From: Solirubrobacterales bacterium
GTDB taxonomy: Bacteria; Actinomycetota; Thermoleophilia; Solirubrobacterales; 70-9
NCBI GenBank assembly: GCA_016712175.1
Contig: JADJRQ010000001.1
Span: 1,353,159-1,417,158 of the forward strand
Direction of reading: 5' to 3'
DNA: 64,000 bases
Part shown: positions 26,691 to 34,714 of the stretch, one piece after another
Layout of the letters: every line of letters starts with the position of its first letter
How positions within the stretch are numbered: position 1 is the first letter of the stretch
Translations under genes and position numbers: made by a program
Notes under the pieces: generated by a model
What the model saw: only the letters and a program-made list of their open reading frames with translations
Database searches by the model: none
Told to the model about the DNA's origin: nothing

Positions 26691-28028
26691 TTAAGGTAAT
26701 TTGACGTACTTCTTGCGGCTGCTCGGCAGTCCGCCTTTTGGGGCGAAGCGGATCCAGACCTTCACCCTGGCACCACGCCTCAGCTTGACGTTCGCCTTCG
26801 GCCTTATCGGCACCCGTACGATGCCGCCGGATCGGGCCGTCCGGGTCTTTCGAGCTACATGAGGTCCCCTGACGAAGATCTTCCCGGGGCCGAAGACACG
26901 TATCACCGCGAGAGATCGGCGCCGTTTGAATCGCAAGTACTTGAAGGGTGCGGCGCGGCCCCAGTCGAGGAGTGTGTTGATGTGATCGGATCCGGGGTTC
27001 GGAGTGATCCGGTGCTTCCCGGTGCCGTCCACGCCCATCATCCAGATGTCCTGGTTGAATCGTCCGTTCCCGGTGTACGGGTCAAATGAGGAAAACGCGA
27101 TCCTCGTTCCGTCGGGAGCGTACGAGGCGTTTGTGGAAACGTTGTTGTCGGTCAGCTTCTTCTCGCCGGATCCGTTTGTCCGGATCGAATAGATATTGGT
27201 AGCCAAACCGAACATTTCAGTACGGGGATTCTCGTAGTTGGTGAAGAGGACGCGTTTGCCATCAGGGGAGTACGAAAGGTCGATAATCCTGGAGCCGTCA
27301 TTCTTGACGAACTTCTTGGGGTTGGAGCCGTCCGCGTTCAGGGTGTAGCCGACATTTGCAGGACCTTCAGCTCCATCCGTGGAGACGACCGCGATCTTTT
27401 TCCCGTTGGGAGAAAAGATGGCCTCCTGCGGAAAGATGCCTTCCGGGATTTCAAGTCGCTTCGTTGAGGTGGCCTTCAGGTCGTAAACGTAGATGCCGTT
27501 CTTCGGATCCGGAGTCCAACTGGTGCAATCGTAGTCATCGCAATATCCCTCGAAGTGGGTGAGGAGGATCTCTCGGCCGTTCGGCGAGTACGAGATGGGT
27601 CCGTAGAACGTCAGACCGTAGTCGTAAATCGGCCAGATGAGCCGGGCTTCGGATTGGTCGCTTCCCAGTGGCAAGGAATAGATGCCGCGCCCCGATCCGT
27701 TCCCTTGGTCCTGATCGTTGGTGATCCAGTCGGCGTACGCGATCGACCGGCCATTTGGCGCGAAGATGGCGTTGCCCCCGAAGGTGCTGGAATCCAGCTG
27801 GAGCGCAAATCCGGTGCCACTGGGATTCGCGGTCGCGATCCCGGACTTGCCGGTGTCGTTTCCCTGATCGAGGACGTCGAAGATCAGTTTCCCGTTCTTC
27901 CCCGGGAGTGCGGCCGATGCGGTCGAGACCGCCGCAAAGCCGATGAAGCCGACCACGAAGAGGGGCATGAGCACCGTGAGTGCCCAGAGCGTCGCGAGAC
28001 TCAATCGTGCACGGCGCGTCGTTCGCAT
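26691..28028 (-). CDS. Secreted TolB/PD40-type beta-propeller protein
   Basis: A 445-residue exported protein. ATG 28028 is preferred to a GTG at 28049 because GAGGGA lies at the right distance upstream of it. The signal peptide (LSLATLWALTVLMPLFVVGF) is followed by repeated blades with the TolB/WD40-like PD40 pattern: IFAPNGRSIAYADW, YSPNGREILLTHF, FSPNGKKIAVVS, YSPDGKRVLFTN, YAPDGTRIAFSS. The last 90 residues are basic and beta-rich. It probably acts outside the cell as a binding scaffold; no enzymatic residues were seen. Confidence 0.85.
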   Translation of the reverse strand: MRTTRRARLSLATLWALTVLMPLFVVGFIGFAAVSTASAALPGKNGKLIFDVLDQGNDTGKSGIATANPSGTGFALQLDSSTFGGNAIFAPNGRSIAYADWITNDQDQGNGSGRGIYSLPLGSDQSEARLIWPIYDYGLTFYGPISYSPNGREILLTHFEGYCDDYDCTSWTPDPKNGIYVYDLKATSTKRLEIPEGIFPQEAIFSPNGKKIAVVSTDGAEGPANVGYTLNADGSNPKKFVKNDGSRIIDLSYSPDGKRVLFTNYENPRTEMFGLATNIYSIRTNGSGEKKLTDNNVSTNASYAPDGTRIAFSSFDPYTGNGRFNQDIWMMGVDGTGKHRITPNPGSDHINTLLDWGRAAPFKYLRFKRRRSLAVIRVFGPGKIFVRGPHVARKTRTARSGGIVRVPIRPKANVKLRRGARVKVWIRFAPKGGLPSSRKKYVKLP

Positions 28029-28100
28029 GGATCGATTCCCTCGAATCACTCTTTGACTGGACCTGACTCAGAAACAACGAGTGTCATCGATAGTTGCGGA

Positions 28101-28586
28101 CTACCCTGGATCTTCCCGGCGAAAGATGTCGTCTGTAGTCGAAGCGACCCGGTCGAGGAAGAGGATTCCGTCGAGGTGATCGATCTCATGGAGCACGCAG
28201 CGGGCTTCGAATCCGCTGACTTCGATCGATTCACCCCGGGTCTCCGCGGCCGCCTTGCGTGGCCTTCTCACGTTGGCGGTCAGGTCCGGCAGGCTGAGGC
28301 AGCCTTCGCGACTGACTTTGGTTCCTTCGGACTTACTGGTGACAACGGGGTTGACCAGTTCGATAAGCCCGTGGGAGCCGGCGCCGTGCGGGTGGTCCGA
28401 GATGTCGACCAGCGCCACTCGCAGGGGAATGCCGATCTGGGGCGCCGCGATGCCGACGCAGCGCTCATGGGCTCGCATCGTGTCGAGCAGGTCGATGAGG
28501 GCGGCCGCAGCTTCGTCCGGCGTGGCTTCACGCGCCACCTCCTTGAGGATCGGAGCCGGATAGACGAGAACGTCACGAACGGGCAT
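28101..28586 (-). CDS. def: Peptide deformylase
   Basis: A 161-residue metalloenzyme that removes formyl groups from nascent proteins. All three motifs are present: GIAAPQIGI (motif I, GxGxAAxQ-like with I for L), EGCLSLPD (motif II, metal-binding Cys), and VLHEIDHLDG (motif III, HExxH). Length is normal. It lies downstream of the ACT-domain gene on the same strand, separated by the hairpin pair at 28624-28740, which may uncouple their expression. An in-cell paralog may exist elsewhere; this copy looks intact. Confidence 0.95.
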   Translation of the reverse strand: MPVRDVLVYPAPILKEVAREATPDEAAAALIDLLDTMRAHERCVGIAAPQIGIPLRVALVDISDHPHGAGSHGLIELVNPVVTSKSEGTKVSREGCLSLPDLTANVRRPRKAAAETRGESIEVSGFEARCVLHEIDHLDGILFLDRVASTTDDIFRREDPG

Positions 28587-28623
28587 GTCAAATGCGGTGG
28601 CGAAATTGATCAGAAAGATTCGG

Positions 28624-28740
28624 TTCCGGCAACGATTTCACCTGCCAGGTATAGGAAATCGCTGCCAGAACGGCGACCCGGGTTCGATCAAGTGGTTCCG
28701 GCAACGATTTCACCTGCCAGGTATAGGAAATCGTTGCCAA
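28624..28740. repeat. Tandem pair of hairpin repeats (B1, B2)
   Basis: Two near-identical 46-base elements 72 bases apart. Each has arms GGCAACGATTTC and complement (28628-28639/28655-28666 and 28700-28711/28727-28738) around the identical loop ACCTGCCAGGTATAG. B2 is perfectly paired; B1 has one mismatch. They fill the space between two same-strand genes and are not followed by a T-run of terminator length on the minus strand. Confidence 0.85.
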
Positions 28741-28746
28741 AAGTTC

Positions 28747-29280
28747 TTAGAGACTCTGGGCGTCGAGCTCGGTCAGGTTCACTTCTACGTCGTGATCTGC
28801 CCCGTAATTGTTGAGGGCGGTCGCGGTGTCGGCCCGGGCGCTTCCTTCGCCGGGGATGGCCAGCTCCATCATCAGGGTGTAGACCGGCTCGTTTTCGGTG
28901 CCGGTTCGCCTGGTTCGGAGGTCGGTGATGTTGACCTGTCGGGCGGCGAGATTCTCGGCCACACCGTGGACGATCCCGGGCTTGTCGGCGCCGTAGACGG
29001 TGAGCACGTGGGTGGCCTGCGGCCCGCGCTCGAGGCTTTCAATCGGGCTGACCGTGATCGCGGCCAGGCCGAATTCGCGTCCGGCCTCGTCGAGCCGCGC
29101 CGACAATTCGTCAGACGAGGCGTCATCGGGGACCGAGACGATCAGCATCACCGCGAACTGGCCGTGGAGGATCGACATCTGGGAGTCATCGACATTGCCG
29201 TCCATTTCGAGCAGCACGGCAGTGATGCCGGCGACGATGCCCGGCCGGTCGCGACCGATGGCCGTGACCGCGAGGTTCAA
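28747..29280 (-). CDS. Double ACT-domain regulatory protein (GcvR-like)
   Basis: A 177-residue protein with two ACT folds: residues 1-80 (LAVTAIGRDRPGIVAGITAVLLEMDGN) and 90-170 (HVLTVYGADKPGIVHGVAENLAARQVN). The paired 'DRPGIV/DKPGIV' turns bind amino acids in this superfamily. The TTG start overlaps the degV stop, so the two are translationally coupled. GcvR-type proteins regulate the glycine cleavage system, but the ligand and target here are not inferable. Confidence 0.85.
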   Translation of the reverse strand: MNLAVTAIGRDRPGIVAGITAVLLEMDGNVDDSQMSILHGQFAVMLIVSVPDDASSDELSARLDEAGREFGLAAITVSPIESLERGPQATHVLTVYGADKPGIVHGVAENLAARQVNITDLRTRRTGTENEPVYTLMMELAIPGEGSARADTATALNNYGADHDVEVNLTELDAQSL

Positions 29281-30158
29281 AACTTGGATCCGACCAGTTC
29301 CGTGGGGACGGTGCCGAGGCCGAGCATGCCCGGGCCGGCGTGGATGCCGAGTACGGCCGACATCTCGTCGAGGAAGGCGCCTTCACACTGGAAGACCTCG
29401 CGGCAGTGGGCTGCGAGTTCGTCGGCGAGTTCGGGGGCGGCGCTGTGCTGGACGGTCCAGGTCGTTTCGCCCCGTTCTGCAACTTCGGACGCGGTGTCCT
29501 TCAGCCGCTGGACCGCCCGGGCTTTGGTCCGGACCTTGTCGTAGGGCTTCACGTGTCCCTTCCAGGGTCACGATCGGCTTGATCTTCAGCGTGCCACCGA
29601 ACCAGCCTCGGCGCTGCCGATGCGGCCGCCCTTGTGAAGGTACTCGAGGGTGTCGATCATGATCCAGGTCTGGACGGCCTCGCGGGCGGCCAGGGTCTGC
29701 TCGACGGTCTCGGCTACCGACTTGCCGGCGTTGATCGCATTCGCCGAAGCCAGCGCCGTCAGGGCGAGGCCGCCGGCGGTGGTGCGGGAATCGACCACCG
29801 TGATGCGTTCACCACCCCTGCCTTCGACTCTGTGCTCGGCAGCCTGCCGGGCCGCTTCGACAGTCCCGGAGATACCGGAAGAAATGTGGAGCGAGACGAT
29901 TTCCTTGCCCGCCTCCAGCAACGGCTCGTAGACCTCCATGAAGTCACCGATCGAAGGCTGTGAGGTGGTCGTCAGCTGGGGGCTGTCGAGAACCGCCTTG
30001 TAGAACTCGGTGTAGTCGGTGATCTCGTTCTCGGGGCGCTGGTCCCCGTTCATGATCACGTAGAGGTTCACGATCTCGATCTGAAGGCGTTCGCGGTCCT
30101 CGGCGGTCAGCGAAGCGGTCGAATCGGTGACCAGTGCGATGGCTGGATCGTCGGACAC
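29277..30158 (-). pseudogene. DegV family fatty-acid-binding protein, two frameshifts
   Basis: DegV/FakB proteins bind a fatty acid for delivery to a fatty acid kinase. The N-terminal domain is intact (IALVTDSTASLT, TTSQPSIGDFMEVY, SLHISSGISGT) up to DTLEYLHKGGRIGSAEA. Near 29602-29606 a T appears missing (GCTGG for GCTTGG). The next 40 bases read WFGGTLKIKPIVTLEG in a second frame. A further shift at 29554-29560 returns to the frame encoding KPYDKVRTKARAVQRL. Restored length is about 293 residues, normal. Two closely spaced, partly compensating indels in an otherwise well-conserved gene favour sequence error. Confidence 0.85.
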
Positions 30159-30213
30159 CCAACGTTTCTATCAGAGAAGCGGCAGGCGGGCGGGTTTATC
30201 TAGAGTCCACCCA

Positions 30214-30468
30214 ATGGACAAGCCCGTGCTCTTCCGCTGCCCGACCCCGACCGACAGCCTCTGCTCCTGCGGCAGCACGGCCAAGGCCCTCAAGAAGGCC
30301 GGCGTCGAGTTTGATTCAAGGAAGGTGCCGTACTCGAAGTCGAAGCGCCCGGAGATCCTCGAATTGACCGGTCAGAAGCGGGTTCCGGTGCTGATTGACG
30401 GCGACGATGTGATCCACGATTCCAAGCGGATCAAGGAGTACGTTGAGCGCAGGTGGGGCAAGAGATAG
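30214..30468 (+). CDS. Glutaredoxin/GST N-terminal-domain protein
   Basis: An 84-residue single thioredoxin-fold domain. The core reads KPVLFRCPTPTDSLCSCGSTAKALKKAG, then the cis-Pro block RVPVLIDGDDVIHDSKRIKEYVE, which is typical of glutathione S-transferase N-terminal domains. The loop holds three Cys but no clean CPxC, so redox chemistry may differ. It could be a stand-alone GST-N protein that binds a low-molecular-weight thiol. It lies just upstream of the ErpA gene on the same strand. ATG 30214 is chosen as the only start giving the complete first strand. Confidence 0.8.
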   Translation: MDKPVLFRCPTPTDSLCSCGSTAKALKKAGVEFDSRKVPYSKSKRPEILELTGQKRVPVLIDGDDVIHDSKRIKEYVERRWGKR

Positions 30469-30535
30469 GGCCGCTTCCTGACGTCTTGGTCCACGCTGCG
30501 CGGGGACCAGGGCGGCGAGGCGCTAACCTTTGGTT

Positions 30536-30910
30536 ATGTCCGATACGCCTGAAGCCGCAATCACCCTGACCGAAATCGCCGCCGAGAAGATCGCCGAGAT
30601 GATCGGTGATCAGCCCGAAGGCGAAGAGCAGGCCCTGCGTGTGGCCGTGCGCGGCGGTGGCTGTTCCGGCTTCCAGTACGCACTTGCCTTCGATACCAAG
30701 ACCGACGAAGACAACGTCTTCGAGCATCGCGGCGTCTCCGTGATCGTCGACAAGACGAGCATGCAGTTCGTGTTCGGCTCCGAAGTTGACTACGTTGAAG
30801 GACTCACCGGCGCCGGCTTCCAGGTCAACAATCCGAATGTGGTTGCCGCCTGTGGCTGTGGCTCTTCGTTCCAGGTGAAGGACGAAGAAGAAACTTCAGT
30901 CCCCGCTTGA
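30536..30910 (+). CDS. erpA: Iron-sulfur cluster insertion protein (IscA/ErpA A-type carrier)
   Basis: A 124-residue A-type carrier that passes Fe-S clusters to apoproteins. The three conserved Cys are in RGGGCSGFQY and CGCGSSF. SEVDYVEGLTGAGFQVNNPN is the usual central segment. The gene is convergent with a monothiol glutaredoxin, a BolA and an FprA gene, so it is embedded in an Fe-S handling locus. ErpA is chosen over IscA because no isc genes are nearby; the distinction is tentative. Confidence 0.9.
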   Translation: MSDTPEAAITLTEIAAEKIAEMIGDQPEGEEQALRVAVRGGGCSGFQYALAFDTKTDEDNVFEHRGVSVIVDKTSMQFVFGSEVDYVEGLTGAGFQVNNPNVVAACGCGSSFQVKDEEETSVPA

Positions 30911-30935
30911 GACGGGACTGAAATCGCTTGAATCC

Positions 30936-30958
30936 GAAAGGCGCCTGAGGCGCCTTTC
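30936..30958. terminator. Intrinsic terminator between erpA and grxD
   Basis: GAAAGGCGCC, TGA loop, GGCGCCTTTC, followed by TTCG. A symmetric hairpin between two convergent genes, so it can serve both. Confidence 0.82.
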
Positions 30959-30963
30959 TTCGT

Positions 30964-31362
30964 TCAGCTGCCTTCGATCTTGAGCGGCGGGCTCTGGGCC
31001 GGCAGCTCGGAGGCGCTCTCGGGCACTTCGGCGGTCTCCGGCTGCTCGACACCGAGTGCCGTTGCCAGCTCGCCTGATGCGGCCATCTCCTCGACGATGT
31101 CGGCACCGCCGAGCAGTTCGCCCTTGACGTAGAGCTGCGGGAAGGTTTCCCAGTCGGAGATCTCGGACGTGACCTCACGGAGGGGCTGAAGCGCCGGCAG
31201 CACGTCGATCGCGCCGTACTCGACGCCCATGGTGTCGAGCACCTGGACCGTGCGCATCGAAAAGCCACAGCGCGGTGCTTCGGGTGTGCCCTTCATGAAG
31301 AGCAGCACGGGGTTCTCGGAGATCAACTCCTGTACGCGGTCAGTCAGTTCCTGGTCGGCCAT
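30964..31362 (-). CDS. grxD: Monothiol glutaredoxin (Grx4/GrxD family)
   Basis: A 132-residue CGFS-type glutaredoxin. The motif RCGFSMRTVQVLD and the cis-Pro segment WETFPQLYVKGELLGGADIVEEM are diagnostic. Such proteins coordinate a bridging [2Fe-2S] cluster with glutathione or another thiol and partner with BolA. The BolA gene lies directly upstream on the same strand. The C-terminal 25 residues are a Glu/Pro-rich tail not needed for the fold. Actinobacteria usually lack glutathione, so the thiol ligand may be different (inference). Confidence 0.93.
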   Translation of the reverse strand: MADQELTDRVQELISENPVLLFMKGTPEAPRCGFSMRTVQVLDTMGVEYGAIDVLPALQPLREVTSEISDWETFPQLYVKGELLGGADIVEEMAASGELATALGVEQPETAEVPESASELPAQSPPLKIEGS

Positions 31363-31399
31363 GAGATGGATGCTAGATGATCGGCCCGGCCGGTTCTGA

Positions 31400-31630
31400 T
31401 CACTCGATGACTTTGATGGTCAGGGCGTGGATTGTTCCGTCGTCGAAGCGGCTTCTGACCGCGGCTTTGACCAGCCGGTGCTGGTTGATCCGGGTCAGAC
31501 CTTCGAACTGCGGGGCCTTGACCTCGGCCCGCAGGTGGTCTCCGGTTCCGGTCTCGTCGATGACGGCGGCGGTCGAACCAGGCAGGGCGGCTTCGATCAT
31601 TCCTTTGAGTTCCAACAGGTCAGCGGGCAT
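31400..31630 (-). CDS. bolA: BolA family protein
   Basis: A 76-residue BolA-fold protein. It contains DHLRAEVKAPQFEGLTRINQHRLV, where the conserved His near the C-terminal helix can bind the Grx4-held Fe-S cluster, and ends with HALTIKVIE. Length is normal. It starts 10 bases downstream of the fprA stop, with grxD following, which supports a Grx-BolA complex for Fe-S trafficking. Confidence 0.92.
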   Translation of the reverse strand: MPADLLELKGMIEAALPGSTAAVIDETGTGDHLRAEVKAPQFEGLTRINQHRLVKAAVRSRFDDGTIHALTIKVIE

Positions 31631-31639
31631 CGGTCGAGC

Positions 31640-33049
31640 CTACTTCGTGGCCTTGTCGCTGGCGTGGTCGAGCATCTCATCGACCCGCACGAACTTCACC
31701 CGCGGGCGGCCGTGCGGCTCGCCGCGTCCGACTTCTTCGGCGTCGATCTTCTCCCAGCCGCTGAAGCTGACGTAATTGACGCCGCGCTCCTGGAGCAGGG
31801 CCTCGATCGCGTTGGGATCGGGGGTCGAAGGTTCCAGCAACTGATTGCCGGCGACGTCTTCGAGCAGGTGGGTCACCGTTTCCTGGGCATCCTTCTTGTT
31901 GGTGCCGATCACGCCGGAGGGCCCGCGTTTGATCCAGCCGGCGGTGTAGTGGCCGATGCGGTGCGAACCACCATGCTCTTCGAGCACCCGCCCGTGCTGG
32001 TTGAGGATGGTGCCGCGCTTTTCGTCGAAAGGAACGCCGGGGAGCGGGATGCCGGTGTAACCGACCGACCGCAGGACCAGGTCGCATTCGAGCTCTTCGC
32101 GAAAGCCTGTGTCCCGGGCACGCAGGGTGCCGTCATCGTCGACCAGTTCGTTCTGTCCGATCACGATGCTCTCGACGTGGGCGCCGCCGTTGATCTCGAT
32201 CGGCGAGGCGAGGAATCGCAAGACGATCCGTTTCGGCTTGCCTGCGGGAGTCTTCAGGGCGAACTCGCGGACGATCTCGACGTTGACCCGGGTGGTCTTG
32301 TCGACTTCGTCCGAGTCGATCCAGGCCTGGCTGACCGGATCGAGTTCGGTTTCGGCCGGATCGACGATCACATCGGCCTCCTCGAGCTCGCCGAGCTCCT
32401 TGATTTCGGGGTTCGTGTACGCCGCCTGGACCGGACCGCGGCGGCCCAGCACGACGATCTCCTCGATCGCGCTCGAATCGAGGACGTCGATCGCGTGGTC
32501 GGCGATGTCGGTCTGCCTCAGTTCGGCGCCATCGAGTGCCAGCATGCGGCTGACGTCCATGGCGACGTTGCCGTTGCCGATGACCACGGCCCGCTTGGCC
32601 CGCTCGAGGTGGAAATCGCGGTCAGCGTAGTCGGGGTGGGCGTTGTACCAGCCGACGAAAGCAGTCGCCGCGTAGCTGCCGGGCAGGTCCTCGCCGGGGA
32701 TGCCCAGTTCACGATCAGCCTCGGCGCCGAAGGTGTACATGATCGCGTGGTAGTGGTTCTCGAAATCGGCGACACCCAGGTCGCGGCCGACTTCGACGTT
32801 GCCGAAAAACCGGAAGCCTTCCTTGGCGGCGGTGCGCTCGTAAACGCGTGTGACCGACTTGATCTTCGGGTGGTCAGGCGCGACTCCGCCGCGGACCAGT
32901 CCGTAGGGGGTGGGAAGGCGGTCGAAGAGATCGACCTGGGCGTGGGTCTCGGGATCTTTGAGGATCTGGTCGGCGGCGTAGAAACCGGAGGGGCCGGCCC
33001 CGATGATCGCGACGCGGAGGGGATTGTCCTGGGTGCCTGGATTGCTCAT
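31640..33049 (-). CDS. fprA: Ferredoxin-NADP+ reductase of the adrenodoxin-reductase type
   Basis: A 469-residue flavoprotein moving electrons between NADPH and ferredoxin. The FAD motif VAIIGAGPSGFYAAD is at residues 13-27, followed by LPTPYGLVRGGVAPDHPKIK, characteristic of FprA/adrenodoxin reductase. The NADPH motif VVIGNGNVAMDVSRML follows, and GWIKRGPSGVIGTNKKDA near the end. It heads the fprA-bolA-grxD set and may supply electrons for Fe-S assembly (inference). Confidence 0.93.
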   Translation of the reverse strand: MSNPGTQDNPLRVAIIGAGPSGFYAADQILKDPETHAQVDLFDRLPTPYGLVRGGVAPDHPKIKSVTRVYERTAAKEGFRFFGNVEVGRDLGVADFENHYHAIMYTFGAEADRELGIPGEDLPGSYAATAFVGWYNAHPDYADRDFHLERAKRAVVIGNGNVAMDVSRMLALDGAELRQTDIADHAIDVLDSSAIEEIVVLGRRGPVQAAYTNPEIKELGELEEADVIVDPAETELDPVSQAWIDSDEVDKTTRVNVEIVREFALKTPAGKPKRIVLRFLASPIEINGGAHVESIVIGQNELVDDDGTLRARDTGFREELECDLVLRSVGYTGIPLPGVPFDEKRGTILNQHGRVLEEHGGSHRIGHYTAGWIKRGPSGVIGTNKKDAQETVTHLLEDVAGNQLLEPSTPDPNAIEALLQERGVNYVSFSGWEKIDAEEVGRGEPHGRPRVKFVRVDEMLDHASDKATK

Positions 33050-33099
33050 TGACCTACAGGTTAAGGAACTGAAGACTTCAGGACTTGGCTACGCGGCGA

Positions 33100-34005
33100 T
33101 TACCGCTGCGACGGAACGCGCGCGGCGTTCGCTTCGATCTCGGCCGCCCACTGCGGCCAGAGCTCTTGCGGCAGGTCATGACCCATGCCTTCGTAGATGC
33201 GTAATTTGGCTCCGGGTATGGCCCGGGCAGTCGTGCGGCCGCCACGAGGGAAGACGAGGTGATCCGCTGAACCGTGCAGGATGAGTGCCGGCAGGTCGAG
33301 CTTTCGGAGGTTCTTCGTCCGGTTCGGCTGGCAGTTGATCGCGTGGAGCTGTCGGGCGGTGCCTTCCCGGGTGATGCCCCGGTGCCAGGCCTCGGTCCCG
33401 ATGCGGCGGAGCCGTTCGGGATCAGTCGGGTACGCGGGGGAGCCAATTGTCTTCGCCAGAAGTTCCAGGCGATCGAGGTAGCCCTCGAGATCGGTCGGAG
33501 TCACCTTCATCAATGCGATGAGCTCTTTGGCGCCGGGCAACGCGTCCTTGTAAGCGCCGGTGCGGGACATGATCGAACACATCGAAAGGACCCGTTCCGG
33601 GTGCTCGATCGCCATCGTCTGGACGATCATGCCGCCCATCGAACAGCCGGCGATGTGAGCTTTGTCAATGCCAAGGTGGTCAAGGACGCCGATCGGGTCG
33701 GCCGACATCTCGGACATCGTGTACTTGAGTCCCCGCGGGATGCCAAGCAACATCGGCACCACGCCAGGCGCCCCCTCGTCCTTCAGAACGGTGGAATGTC
33801 CGTTGTCGCGGTTGTCCATGCGGATCACCCGGAATCCGCGCTCCACCAGCATTTCGCAGAACCCGTCCTCCCAGAAGATCATCTGGGTTCCGAGGCCCTG
33901 AATGAGCAGGAGCACCGGATCGTCGGGATTGCCGCGGTCGTCGAAGGCGATCTCGATGCCGTCGCCGACCGGGGCGATCTGTTCGGGTGGAATCGTGACG
34001 GTCAA
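33100..34005 (-). CDS. Alpha/beta-fold hydrolase
   Basis: A 301-residue alpha/beta hydrolase. The nucleophile elbow is GCSMGGM, the oxyanion segment is LLIQGLGTQM, and the catalytic His is in EGMGHDLP. The acid is probably the Asp in HGSADHL. TTG 34005 is chosen because it lies eight bases after the hemQ stop and begins the conserved N-terminal strand; upstream in-frame sequence overlaps hemQ. It is an esterase or lactonase of unknown substrate, probably co-transcribed with hemQ. Confidence 0.85.
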   Translation of the reverse strand: MTVTIPPEQIAPVGDGIEIAFDDRGNPDDPVLLLIQGLGTQMIFWEDGFCEMLVERGFRVIRMDNRDNGHSTVLKDEGAPGVVPMLLGIPRGLKYTMSEMSADPIGVLDHLGIDKAHIAGCSMGGMIVQTMAIEHPERVLSMCSIMSRTGAYKDALPGAKELIALMKVTPTDLEGYLDRLELLAKTIGSPAYPTDPERLRRIGTEAWHRGITREGTARQLHAINCQPNRTKNLRKLDLPALILHGSADHLVFPRGGRTTARAIPGAKLRIYEGMGHDLPQELWPQWAAEIEANAARVPSQR

Positions 34006-34012
34006 AACGTTT

Positions 34013-34714
34013 TCAGACCGTTCCCGCGACGACGGCGCTGACCGGGGTGCCGTCGAGCGCGTCGAGGGCCTTGGCGGTCGACATCGACACGCAGGTGAAG
34101 ATCGGAGTTTCGGACTCGGTGTAGGAACTGGATTCCGTGTAACGGAGTTCCTGGACCAGGTCGAGGAACTCAAGCGGATCGTCGCCCTCGAATCCGACCA
34201 CGAACTCCTGGTCATCGAGGCCGTAAGAATAGGTGGTGTTGATCGAGACGTCCGGATGACTCCGGCCAATCGCGATGTGTCCCTTCATGATGCGGCCGCG
34301 TTCCTCCCTTTCGAGTGCGTACCAGGACCTTTTCTTGACCATCGGATATACGAAGAGGTACTTGCGATCGGACATGCAGATCTCGGAGCGTGCGTTCTCT
34401 TCGGAATATGGCGAGATCCGTGTTGCACTGAGATAGGAGTGGGGGATGGTCGCCCATTTGGCCAGTCCTGACTGCCCGAGCACCACGTGAAGAGTGTGGA
34501 TGTCGTCGAGATTCGGGCTCTGGCTGAGGACTACGAAGTCCGTGTCGCCCCGAGTGCCTATCGTTGAATATGTGCGAAGCGACCGATCCTCTGCGAAGTC
34601 GTCGCAGGCGGCAAGAAACTCACGCTTGTCCTCGGCCCGGTCGACCGGATCGCGGCGGCGCCACGCGGGGTCCATCTTGAAAAACGTGAACTTGGCGAAG
34701 GTGCGGTCAGCCAT
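34013..34714 (-). CDS. hemQ: Coproheme decarboxylase, chlorite-dismutase family (HemQ/ChdC)
   Basis: A 233-residue protein that converts coproheme to heme b in the coproporphyrin-dependent pathway of Gram-positives. KYLFVYPMVKKRSWYAL holds the catalytic Tyr and Lys of the decarboxylase, and the proximal His is in KGHIAIGR. The distal-Arg pattern of true chlorite dismutases is not evident. The start at 34714 (MADRTFAKFTFFKMD) is chosen to keep the first beta strand; a longer version from 34723 is possible. It overlaps head-to-head with the divergent gene at 34713. Confidence 0.92.
   Translation of the reverse strand: MADRTFAKFTFFKMDPAWRRRDPVDRAEDKREFLAACDDFAEDRSLRTYSTIGTRGDTDFVVLSQSPNLDDIHTLHVVLGQSGLAKWATIPHSYLSATRISPYSEENARSEICMSDRKYLFVYPMVKKRSWYALEREERGRIMKGHIAIGRSHPDVSINTTYSYGLDDQEFVVGFEGDDPLEFLDLVQELRYTESSSYTESETPIFTCVSMSTAKALDALDGTPVSAVVAGTV

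Noticed and set aside
28624..28740. CRISPR-like direct repeats
   Set aside because: Only two copies, palindromic with internal loop, 72-base period and no cas genes; a CRISPR array is excluded.
27555..28814. A 419-residue plus-strand open frame across the propeller and deformylase genes
   Set aside because: It spans two real minus-strand genes and the intergenic hairpin and shows no recognisable domain.
28585..29544. A plus-strand open frame covering the repeat pair and ACT gene
   Set aside because: It is antisense to the ACT and DegV genes and encodes the hairpin repeats, so it is not protein-coding.
33100..34269. Long version of the alpha/beta hydrolase starting inside hemQ
   Set aside because: The extra N-terminus is antisense-like shadow of hemQ; the TTG at 34005 begins the conserved region.
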